From Haematococcus lacustris (lineage: Eukaryota; Chlorophyta; Chlorophyceae; Chlamydomonadales; Haematococcaceae): a stretch of DNA of 64,000 nucleotides. The DNA lies in the NCBI GenBank assembly GCA_030144725.1, contig JASKMD010000018.1, positions 3,391,114 through 3,455,113 of the forward strand, written 5' to 3'. Made by a program: the position numbers and the translations under genes. Under the pieces are notes generated by a model. The model was not told the DNA's origin. It saw only the letters and a list, made by a program, of their open reading frames with translations, and ran no database searches. Each line of letters begins with the position of its first letter. Within the stretch, counting starts at the first letter, position 1. Of this stretch, positions 11,927 to 22,878 are shown piece by piece.

Positions 11927-12493
11927 TTATGTATCGAAAATCTGGAAAGTCAAAGTGGTCAGCTCACAACATGCCATTTTGTGGCTGAGGGTCCCTTTTC
12001 TTGTGTGACTGACGAGAGAGAGACGCACATTTCCAGCGTTTGCAGCAATGTCGATACATAACATGCCCAGCGATAGCCCTCCAACACCGCCTGCACCAAC
12101 AAGAGGCTCGCGGAGCGAGCATGGCGCGTTGAAATGTGATTGTACTTCCGGTTGGATGCCGGGCGGGGTTCCCTCATTGGTGCCACTACTCACCACTAGA
12201 ACAATTAGTAATGAGCAACAGAGGTCTATCTGCGATCGCTTGCGCCGGAATGGACTCTGATGCAACGATTCACGCGCCGCTTGCCAGGATACGAGCAATA
12301 TTGCGCAGCTGCCAATGCGATAGAAGCTACTGACAACGGTGCACTTTGTAGAGAGTACTTGCATGAAGATTACAAACCCCATGTTGGGACATCCTGACTG
12401 TAGTGCCTCGTCGCAGTCCTCAATGTCACTGTCTGGGTCCTCCGGCACTGGCTTAGGCACGGTGAGCCTTTTTTTAGCCATAGAAAACAGCAA
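11927..12493 (-). CDS. unrecognised ORF, 188 codons
   Basis: A minus-strand frame open for 188 codons; the most natural start is an internal ATG giving MAKKRLTVPKPVPEDPDSD, an acidic, basic-flanked stretch that looks like real protein. The remainder is less convincing and contains a good splice donor (GTGAGT), so only the first 25-30 codons may be exon. No domain is recognised. It lies next to a dispersed repeat and could belong to a mobile element. Confidence 0.25.
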   Translation of the reverse strand: MLFSMAKKRLTVPKPVPEDPDSDIEDCDEALQSGCPNMGFVIFMQVLSTKCTVVSSFYRIGSCAILLVSWQAARESLHQSPFRRKRSQIDLCCSLLIVLVVSSGTNEGTPPGIQPEVQSHFNAPCSLREPLVGAGGVGGLSLGMLCIDIAANAGNVRLSLVSHTRKGTLSHKMACCELTTLTFQIFDT

Positions 12494-13049
12494 CGTGAAG
12501 CCATCGTAAATACTAGGAATTGTCGATTTTGCTTGTTTGCATTTAACAGGTGTCTATTTTTTCATTTTTAGCATTGCTGATGCGAATAGCCAGCACTGAG
12601 CCACCACCGGAGCCACCACCACCAAGCCGAGCCGAGCCACCACCAAGCCACCACCCAAACACCAACCGCCATTGGAACAACTGATAAACGGCAGCAAGTC
12701 ACAGCCTAGTAGGATTCGCATGAGAAGGCTGCATCACGTATGAGTCTGGCAGAGCAGGTAGCGTCAGGAGCCTTGACAGCTTCTGCCATGCCATATCAAT
12801 TCATCCCATCTGCACAGCTCAGTGGAACGTGGCCCTGGGCCGACTGCACAGCGGCAACTCCTGAGCGCATTGGACACTATCGGCCATAGTACCTGCAGGG
12901 GTGTGGTGGGGGAGGCGAAGTCAGGTCATGTGTCAGGTCATGTGAGATATGTTGAGGTCATGCACATGTTTGCCTTGACAGTTCCTGCGCTTAACATGAA
13001 AAGATAATGCTGGGCAAGCGGCCCTTGCCTGAGGCATGAAGGCCGTGCG
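12494..13049. other. intergenic, no gene seen
   Basis: About 550 bases with a short CCACCA/GCCGAG-rich patch (12600-12670). It is upstream of the ATG at 13050 and probably contains that gene's promoter. No supported feature. Confidence 0.4.
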
Positions 13050-16000
13050 ATGGCCTCTTTGTCCGAGCAAGCCCAGCCCAACGGGAAGCGCGCTGCCAAG
13101 CGACGCTGGGCTCCAGAAACAGAGGACAGCGCGCGTGCACGGTTGCGCGCTATGCTTGCAAAGGAGGAAGAGGCTAACTTGATTGCTAAGGAGGTGAAAG
13201 CGGGAACAGCCGATGCCCAAGAGCGTGATGCGCAGATCCGGGCCATATTTGGACGTTGGACCGTGCGGGATGTAGCCGACGCCGACGCATTCGCGGGCTT
13301 GCTCAGGTCTGCTGCAGGTGATTGATTACCAGGTTGTCTCAGAACCCCTGCACCAGCAATAGCAAAAAAGCAGCAGCTTTTGAGCACAGTTCATCTGCTT
13401 TGGTCTGCTCTGCGTGCACAGACGACCTTGCAAGCCGCCGCCTAGCTGCCCGTTTGATCCCCCGACATCTGCACGCGTTTCCTGCCTTGCTGGAGCAAGC
13501 TGCCGTGGTGCTCATTGGCCTGCACGCATCTGGTGCTGGCTCCACTGGGAGCGATGAGGCTGCAGCAGCGCACGCGACACGGCTGGAAGCGCTGCAGGGC
13601 CTCAGCAGCGTGCTGCAGGCCGCAACGCAGTTGGGAGACAGGGGCCCGGCCATCGTCTTGAGAGTTGTTCATCACTTGATGAGGCAAGTGCTGGCATGCA
13701 GCTTGGCAGCTTGGCTCACGCAGAAACCAGGCTGGTGAAGGCTGTGCATGAGGTGGCCCAGCTGCTCCTATGCCTTTCACCTTTGCCCTGGCCTCTTGGT
13801 CATTGTTGCCAGGGTCATTGCAAGGTGTGTGCCCATGAGCATGATAGCTTTCGAAGCAGGGGCTGTGGCACCTTTCGTGCCACACTGCCCTGATGTCCTG
13901 TGCTGCTCACTGCCCATGCTGCCCTGACCTTTCTCCTTAAATCTGCGGGAGTGCACCCCTCATGCGCCCACCCGCCCTCTAGGCATGTGTTGCACTTTTT
14001 CAAATCGGTGTTGCCACACATCCACATGCAAGTTTGAGCACCCCCAGCCCATGCACCCTCAGAACCTCCTGCTGACACGCTGTTCTGGCTGAGCCTGTTG
14101 GTGTTTGCTTGGTGTGGCTGCAGGCGCCTAGCTTGTGCCGTGCATGAGCATGCCTGGCTCGCCCCCCTGCCCCCCATCTGTGTGCGGCTGCTGTGCCCTC
14201 CCCCTACCTCCCTGCCCCTCCCCCTCCCACCTGGCACCTCCTGGACGGCAGCCCACCCCTGGGTGTGGGAGCAGGGGCGCTGCCTGGTGGCCAGGCAGGT
14301 GCAGCCGCCCCAGCCATCTTTTCCAAGCCTGGGGCCAGCAGCCCAGGCTGGGGGTGGGTTCGGGCCAAGGGCTGAAGCTGATGGGGAGCAGGAGGCACTG
14401 GAGGGGGAGCCACCGCCAGGGTCGAGTGGCAGGCTGTCCAATGGGAGGGAAGGGGCGCACCGCTCAGGGAGGGGCATTGTGAAGCAGGAGGAGGAGGAGG
14501 AGCAGCAAGCGCAGGGGGGCAGCAAGGGGCAGGGGGGCCAGGTGCTGCTGCTGCCTCAGTGGGCCCCAGGAGCCACTGGGCATGTGAAGCAAGAGGGGCG
14601 GGGTGATGCACACGGCAGCCTGGCAGCTGGTGCGGGGGAGGGGGCAGACAGGGAGGGGGGGGGCCCTTGGTGCGAGGGGTGGGGCAGGGCAGGGGGTGGG
14701 GCAGGGCGCTGGTTTGACGCCTAGCGGTGCCTCGGCAAGGTATGGGCTGAGTAATGGGCACGCCCAGCCAGGCGCTGCTGCTGCTGCCACAGAGCCTCAT
14801 GCTGCCCCTGCCAAGGGGGGGACCCCAAGGGGCGGCTCAGGGGGGTGCTGCCAGCCAGGCAGGGGGTGTGCCGCCAGGTCAGCAGGTGGTGTGGGGGATG
14901 GAGGCTGTGTGGGCTGGGGTGGTGCTGGGGAGGGATACAGGCATTGCCAGGCCTGCGGCTGCTCGCTGCCCCCAGCTACCACAGCCAGCGTCAACGTCGT
15001 GGTGCCCACAGCACCCAGCATGCCGCCCAGCCTTAACGTTGTGGAAGCTAAGCAGGGGGCGCATGGGGAGGCTGATGTCAAGATGGACCTGTCTGGATCA
15101 ACTGAGCAAGGCGCGGCAGCGGCACCGCCCCCCTCAGCAGCAGCACCAGCTGGCGGCAGCGCAGCCACACTGCCCCTGGCGGCTTCAGGGGGGGCCCTAG
15201 AGGCGCTGAGTCTAGACCTCGCCACGGGTGGGGCCCCCCTGCGGCTGTGTGGTGCGTACCGCTGCCGGGAGTGGGTGCGGCTGCAGGCGCTGCTGCTGCT
15301 GGCCTTCCGCCTCCACCCGCGCTGCTTCCTGTCCTGCGGCCTGCAGGCCTGCAAGGCCGCTGCCCTTGCCGCTGGGGCTCAACCCGCTGGGGGCAAGCCA
15401 GCCCACCCACCTGACCAGCCGCCTGCTGCTGCTGCTGCTGCTGCCCCTGCCCCCAGTGCTGATACTACAGGTTCTGATGCAGCTGAGGCAGCCAGGCTGG
15501 GAAGAGCAGTGGCTGCTGGCAGTGATGGCCCAGCCAGGGGTAAGGAGCAGCAGGTCCTGGGCGGGGCCTCAGGGGAGGATGCCATGGAGCTGTGTGAACC
15601 TGGCAACCAGCAGACCCATGCTCTGACCATGGCAGGGGGAGCGGCAGCAGCAGCAGCAGCAGGGGCGGCAGTAGCAGCAGCAAAAGGGGGACTGGCACCA
15701 ATACTTGCACCGGCAGGCGTGAGGGCAGGTGAGGCAGCAGCAGCAGGGAGGTTGGCGGTGAGCAGCCCGGTGCTTGAGGTGCACAGGGGGTGGCAGTGGT
15801 GCTGCCAGCAGCTGCTGCTGAGTGACACAGGGCCTCCCAGCTGGCCCGCCTGGCTGCAGGAGCTGGCAGGGGTGAGTGTAGCTGTGCAGCATGCGCCCCT
15901 GGCAGACGGGGGGCTGGGGCAGGGCCAGAGGCAAGGCCAGAGCCAGGGCCAGGTGCAGGGTCAGGGGCAGGGGCAGGAGGATTGCGCTGCAGGTGTTGAG

Positions 16001-19000
16001 GCGAAGTGTGGCGTCCCTGCAGCCCACCTCCCCACAGCTGCCACACCGCCTAGCCAGCCCCCCTCCCTCACTCCTCCCACCCCTAGCTTGGCCTCAGTGA
16101 CTGCAGCAGTGGCTGCCGCCACCCAAGCCATGCAGCTCGCCCTGCCCAGCCTGGTGCAGGGCAAGGCTCGCCTGCTCAGCGGCAGCAGCAGCAGGCTTAC
16201 AGGAGTCGGTGCTGAGCCCACCCCCACCTCAGCCCTTGGCCAGCTTCAGGGCAGCTTCCACACACCCCTGCCTCCCAGCCTCACAGCTTTGCTGTTTCCA
16301 CTGATAGGCGACACAGCCGGAGCAGCCAAGGGACAGGCAGGCATGCTGGGTCCGGGCCAGGGTCAAGGCCAGGGCCCCAATCAAGGGCAGGGGCAGGGCC
16401 AGGGCCAGGGTCAAGGGCAGGGCCAGGAATCATGGCAAGGCAGGTGTTTGCCAGCCGGCTGCGCTGGGTTGGGGGAGGGGCACGTGTCAGCCCCGGCTGC
16501 TGCAGCTGGTCCCGTGTGTGTGGTGCAGCTGGTGCTGGGCGCACCTGGCCAGGCTGACACCTGTCAGTGGCTGCGCCAGGCTGTCAGCGCAGTGCTGAAA
16601 GGTGAGGAGTGAGAGGGTGAGTGTGACAGGTGAGAGGAGTGAGAGGGTGAGAGGAGTGAGAGGGTGAAGGGAGCGACTTGCCAGCTGTGAGGTGGAGTGG
16701 CTGTGTAAGAAAAGGTGGTGGGCCAGTGGGTCAAGGAGGGGGGGCGGGCAGGGAACAGCAAATGGTAGTTGGGAGGGTGGCAGGCAGGGGGCAGGTGCAG
16801 GGGGTATAGGGGAGGGTAGGTTGAGCTGCACATCAGGCTGGCGAATGATCTGATGAGTAGGTGAGGTGAGGTGTACGTGTTGCAGCATGTTGCATAAGGT
16901 GTAGCGGCCCTCCCCCTCACCCCTCAACCCCCACCCCTCACCCCTCACCCCCCACCCCCACCCTACTCCCCACCCCCCCGCTCCCTGATCCTTGCCCTGC
17001 AGACTCCCAGCTGGAGAGCCAGCCGCAGGCCTGCCTCCCAGCCTTCCAGGAGCTGCTGCACATCGTGGCATTGGCAGGACCCCCCTCCACGCCCCCTCCC
17101 CCTCCCCACCCCACCCCTGCCCCAACCCCTACCCCTGCCCCTGCCCTCCCAGCCACCCCAGCCACAGCAGGGCCAGCAGGGACGCCTGCTGCGGGGGGGG
17201 CCCGGCACACCAGCCTGGCAGCACCAGGTGCATCGCCCCCGAGCACACCTGGCAGTGCAGGTGAGGCCAGCAACATGCAGTGAGACAACAAGGCGGCCGG
17301 CCGGCCTGATGGCTTGCCCGCCGGCCAGCCAGCCTCACGCATCCTGCCTCGACACCTTGCCTGCCCCTCTCCCCTGCCCCCCTCTCCCCTGCCCCCCTGT
17401 CCCCTGCCCCCCTGTCCCCTGCCCCCCTGTCCCCTGCCCCCCTCTCCCCTGCCCCCCTCTCCCCTGCCCCCCTCTCCCCTGCCCCCCTCTCCCCTGCCCC
17501 CTCCCCCTGACGCTCCCCCCCTGCCCCACCTGCCTGCAGGGCCAGGCAGCGGGGGCTCAGGCAGTGGGCGCCGCAGGGGCTGGGATGTGGCCACCCACAC
17601 CCCTCCAGGCAACCACCCAACCACCCCTGCTGCTGCTGCTGCTGGGGCCACACCAGGGCCAGGGACAGGGCCAGGGCCAGGGGCCTTCCAGGGACGCCTG
17701 GCTGAGTCACCCTCTGCCTCTGCCACTCCAGGGGGGGGGCTGGCCAGCACCCCCAGGGGGTGGGCCAGCCTGGGTTCCATGCCTCCCCCCTCTACCCATC
17801 ACGCTGGCGAAGCAGCAGCAGCAGCAGCAGCAGCAGCTGGGTCTGTGGCAGTGGGGTGGGGCCACAACAAGGTATTGAGCTACAAGACTGACCCCCGCAG
17901 CCCTGCTGCTTTATCCACCCCAGGGGGGGCCACGCCCATGCAGTGGCAGCAGCATGCGCCATGCAGTGCCATGCAAACCCCCATGCCTGCGCCTTCACCA
18001 GGGTCGCATCGGGAGTGGGGGATGGGGTCAGGGCTGGGTTTGAGGGCGGAGGCAGGCTCGCCCCCCCCCCTGCCCACCCTGACTAGCCCCAGTGGGGGCT
18101 CTACCCCCCCGCCCCCACCCCCCCTGCCGCCAGGCGCCTCGACAGGGTCAGAGGCCCCCTGCCCACCAGCCTCCAGCCCCTCAGGCGCCACACGGCTGGG
18201 CAGCGGTCCCCTGGCCCCCCCTCTGCCTCCCTCCCCCGCACCCGCCCGCCCCACCTCCCCATGGGGCGCACCCCAACCACCCAACCACTCCATCCACCCA
18301 CCAACCGCCGCACAAGAAGCCAAGACCAGCCCATGGCAAGGGCCAGGGCAAAACCAACCGCCCGAAGCGGTTGGAGCAGTTAGGGCAGTTGGGGCAGTTG
18401 GGGCAGTTCACCAGCCACCGCTGCCCCCACCCGAGGTGCTGACACCGCTGGCCATAGCTGGGGGCCCCCTGACCCGGGCTGACGCTTGCCTGCACCTGGC
18501 CAACCTGCCCCCTAAGCTGGGGCCTGAGGCGCTAGCTGCCCTGTGTCAGGAGTGGGACGTGGTCAGCGTGCACCTGGGCCCGGGACTGCACCTCGCACGC
18601 GGCCAGGCCTTCCTGGTGTTTGGCTCCGTCAAGTACGTCACACTCACACTCACACTCATTAGCACCCACACCCTCACCAGCTTTTCACCCTCGCATCCCC
18701 CCCTGCCCCTCCCCCCCGCTTCCCTCTCCCACTCCACCCCATCTCCCCCACACCCCTCTACACCGCCCCCCCCCCGCCCCTCACCCCCCCCACCCCTGAC
18801 CCCCCTCGCCCTGCCCCCTGCTGACCTCTGCTGGCTCCAGGGAGGCTGCACTGTGCGCTGAGGCCCTGGCTGGACGCAGCCCCTGGGGCGGCTCGAGGCA
18901 GCTAGGGGTGCAGTTCAGCCCCGGCTTGCCGCTGGACAGCCCGGCCCGCAGCAACCCAGGGGGGGTGGCCCGCCCTGCCAGCTCCTGGGTGTGGTGTGCA

Positions 19001-22000
19001 GGTGGCCTGGGGGAGGCGGGGGGAGGCCGGGGGCTGGGCAGTTGGAGGGGCAGGCGAGGGGACAGGGCTGAAGGGCAGGGCCGGGGAATGGGGCTGAGGG
19101 GAGGGGCAGCGTCAGGGGTTAGGGGTGGGGCCTGTTGGAGGCTGCAGGGGGAGGCTGCGTCCAACAGGGGCTTGAGCCAGGAGGGGGTGCAGGACACAGG
19201 GGGGGCAGGCACCTGGGTTAGGGGCTGGCTGGAGGGTTGACCCCTCCTCCAACCCCTCCCACACACACACCCACATACACTGCTGCACTTACACCACCCC
19301 ACACACCCCACCTCACCATCGCGGCCTGGCCCTGACCCCCCTTTCACTGGTGGCTGCAGGTCAGCTGAGTCCTGACGTGATCGTGACAGCGCTGAGGGAA
19401 GCAGGCATGCCCATGCCCAAGGGCCTGCTCAGGGTGCAGGCCGGCATGCCAGGTGGGGTAGGCAGCAGGGAGGCAAGGCGACAGGCAGAGGGCCAGGCAG
19501 GGGGCCAGTGGCGCAAGCAGGGGGGCAGGCAGCAGGGGGGCAGGGGGGCAGGTCTCGTAGTGCAGGATTCAGGGAGCCAGGCCTTGGGGTGCAGGCTTTA
19601 CAAGCATACGAACACTACACAGGGGCAGGGGGGCACAGCAGCAGCTCTCATCATCCCTCAGCCCCAGACCCTGATTCACAGCCTGCAACACAGCCTGAGG
19701 CCCTCCCTTCACCTCACCTCCTTACCCCCCCTCCTCTCCCCCTCCCTTGACCTCCCTCTTCCCCCTCCCCCTCCCCCTCCCCTGCCCATCTCCTTCCCCT
19801 CTCTTCCCCTCCCTCTGTCCCCCCTCCTTCTGTCCCCCCCCCCCCCCTCCCCCTCCCCCCGCACCTCACCCAGCCCCCCCTTACTCCCCCCCTGCTCGCA
19901 GGCTTCCTGTTGGACCTGTCCAGCCCCTCCCAGGTGCAGCCCATCCTTGAGGCCCTGCTGCCCCTGCTGTTCCCCCCCGGCACCCTGCTGGCCCCCCACC
20001 TCCTCCCCCCCGGCTGTCACCAGGGTCCCCCCCCCGCACCTCAACCACCCACGACAGCAGCACCAGGAGGACCCGGACCTCCCCTCCAGGCAGGGCTGCC
20101 CACCCACCCCTACCCCCACCCCCACCCCCCCCACCAACACAGCCATCACCCGGGGCAGGCCCCGCACTATTACCCAGCGCACCAGCCTCAGCACCAGTAT
20201 GCGGGTCCAGGCTCAGGGCAGCTGCATCATCAGCGCAGCCTGCCCCTGATGCACCCCCACGCCCCCTCACACCCCCCACACACCCAAGCAGGGGGCCGCC
20301 CATTGACCCAAGCTGACATGCATGCGCGGCATGCACATGGGCTGCATGGCTCCCTGCCCAGCATGCTGCATGGCGTGCATGGCCATGCCCCACCCCTGCA
20401 TTCCCATGACTCCTGGCCAGGGGCAGGGGAGCCACACCCCTACCCCGCCAGCCACCCAGACCCTCATGGGGGGGCCCCGGGCTACAGAGCCCCTGTCAGG
20501 GCACCGGGCCCTGGCGGAAGGTCAGGACCTGGCCCTGGCCCTGACCAAGGATTTGGACCTGGGTCAGGACCGCCAGCCCACCCGCCCCACCGCGATGTCC
20601 CTGGGCCTGGGCCTGGCCCCAATGGCTGGGGTCAGCAGGGGCCCCCCCCTGGCCAAGACCTGGCTCTGGGCTCTGGGCCACGGCCTCGCTCTGGCTTCCA
20701 CTCAGCTCCTGGCCCCTTGGTGCAGCAGCCAGGGCCTCCCCACCCTGGACTTCTGCCCCCTCCCCCCCAACGCCAGCCCCCCACCGCCCCACATCCCAGC
20801 TCAGGCCAGCCCGGGGGGGGGCATGGCAGGTGGGGCGGCCCCCCCTCTGACCCCCCCCACCCCTACCTGCCGCCAGGCCACCATGCAGGGCCGCATGGGC
20901 AGTCACCACAGGCTGAGCCACAGCACCCCCACCCCCTCCCCCCCCCAGGCACCCCACCAGAGGGGGGCCAGCAGGCAGGCAGCAGGCCGAGGGGGGACAG
21001 CAGCTTTGCCCCAGGCCCCCTGCAGGCCGTGCCCCTGCCTTCCGGCCAACCTCATGCCAGCAGCCACTGCCCTCAACACAGCAGCTCAGGCGGTCAACAC
21101 GGGCCTCTGGGGGCGCCCCCTGACGGCCGGCAGGGCTGGGGCAGCTGTGGTCCAGGGGCCCAGGGGGGGCCAGGGCAGCAGCAGCACCCCCTGCCTCAGG
21201 GCCCCCCTCTGGCACACCCCACCGCTGAGTCAGCACAGCATGCGCTGCCTCCGGGCTGCATGGCGGGAGCAGCCCCGCCCTCACTGGGGGGGCAGCCAGG
21301 GCAGGATGCTGGGCCAGGGGGGGGCCAGGGGGGGCCTGGGCAAACAAATCTGCCCACTGGGTGGTCAGGCCAGCAGCAGCAGCAGCTCCCACACCAGCCA
21401 AACCACCATCACCAACCCCTTCCCCCCTCACACTCCTCACACCACCTTCACTTTGCTCCACAGCAGCAGCCACCCCACCCTGGACACCACCCCCCTCCTG
21501 ACCCTCCCCCCCAACATCAGCGAGCTGCACCGCCGCCTGGCCACCCTTCCATGCCCCCTTCAGGACCCTCTGCCAGCCAGCAGTTTCCTGGGCCTGACCC
21601 TGCCCTTCCCCCCGCCCATGGCACGCCTCACCCCCCCATCCCCGCGCTGCCCGCTGTGCACCTGCCCACTCCTGGCTCTCACTCTGACATCCGCTGGTCA
21701 CACTTACACTCTCCAGCCCCTGCAGCTGCCATGGCACCTATGCCTGCTCAGCCTCAAGGCCAGCCACTGCCTTCCAGTAGGGGCCCCGCCCCTCACCCCT
21801 CTTCCCACACTCCTGGCAAGCCTGGTCACACCTTGAATGGGGCAGGTCACACCCCTAGTGTGACCGGCCACAGACCCGAAGCAAGTGCAGCGGCCAATGG
21901 AGATGAACAGTGCCAAGGGGCAGGGGTGGGGCCAGGAGCGGGGCCAGGGCCAGGGGCGGTGTGCTGGCAGGGGGTGCTTGCCAAGTCCGGTGTGCCTGTG

Positions 22001-22878
22001 TGCGCTGTGGTGGCCAGCTGGGAGGGGGTGGGGCCGGGGTCAGGCAGCCACCCAGAGCCTGCTGGCTGGCCGGCCAGCCTGGATGTGCGCATGCGAGCTG
22101 ACCTGACGCATGTCTTGCAGGTGAGGCTAGGGGCAGGGTGAGTAAGTGAAGGGGGGAGAGGGGGGAGGGAGGGGAGAGGGAGGGAGGGGAGAAAGGGGAG
22201 AGGGAATGGGGGAGGGGGAGGGGACCTCCCGCTGCCTACCCGTGATCCTCTTAATTACCACTGCTGATTGCTGGCTGCTATTGGGTAAGGCGGCACAGCT
22301 GTGGCCTGCTTGTTGGGTGTAGGCCCAGTTCAGCCCCGCCCCCCATAGCCTGCGGGCAGTGCGGCGCCTGGCTGCTGCCCGGCCTGTGGAGGACTCGCAG
22401 AAGCTGTGGGAGTTTGTACGGTGAGGGGCAGCATCAGCGGCATTGTCCCTTGCACAACAGCACCACCACCACCACAGCAGCACCACCACCACAACCACCA
22501 CAGCAGCAGCACCACCACCACAACCACCACAGCGGCAGCGGCAGCAGCCGATCCAGGATTAGCTGCAGCAGGTCAGCAGCAGCAGCAGCAGCAGCAGGGA
22601 GCTGAGAGCCTGGGTCTGGCCTGCAGCCCGCCCTGCTGTCCTGCTGCCCTGCTGCCGCCTGCAGGTATCTGACTGACAAGGGGCGAGCTGGCGTGATCAA
22701 GCTGAGCAGCACCCCCAATGGCCCAGCGGCCAGTGGCCCACGCTCCCTCTACCTGGTGCCACCCTCTGCAGCTGCCTGCGCCACCCTGGGCGTGGATTGG
22801 GACCCTGCCCGGGATGCCGCCACCCTGCTGTGTGTCACAGTACCGGCAGGGTCCGCGGCCCAAGGGGCGGGCCGGTGA
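13050..22878 (+). CDS. RRM and SPOC domain protein (Spen/FPA-like), possible API5-like N-terminus
   Basis: Spen/FPA-type proteins bind RNA by RRMs and recruit transcription or 3'-end-processing machinery through a carboxy-terminal SPOC domain, in the nucleus. The 3' half is an unbroken, phase-checked chain: exon ending 16601, then 17003-17260, 17540-18632, 18841-19001, 19360-19452, 19902-22120, 22323-22420, 22665-22878 (stop TGA). The RRM spans the 18632/18841 junction (RNP2-like CLHLANL, RNP1-like RGQAFLVF). SPOC runs from about GVLAKSGVPVCAVV through LWEFVRYLTDKGRAGVIKL to RSLYLVPPS. Between them lies a 740-codon Pro/Gly/Gln/His-rich exon. At the 5' side, exons 13050-13317 and 13422-13687 join in frame and read like the first HEAT repeats of API5 (RRLAARLIPRHLHAFPALLE). 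Exons between 13700 and 14600, and whether one gene covers everything, are unresolved; the frame 14603-16601 is open throughout. Confidence 0.72.
17361..17510. repeat. 16-bp pyrimidine minisatellite in SPOC-gene intron
   Basis: About nine copies of CCCCTGCCCCCCTCTC (TGTC in some units) fill the intron just before the acceptor of exon 17540-18632 and act as an extreme polypyrimidine tract. Confidence 0.9.

Noticed and set aside
14128..14800. Minus-strand Pro/Ala-rich ORFs opposite the SPOC gene
   Set aside because: Antisense shadows of GC-rich plus-strand coding sequence.
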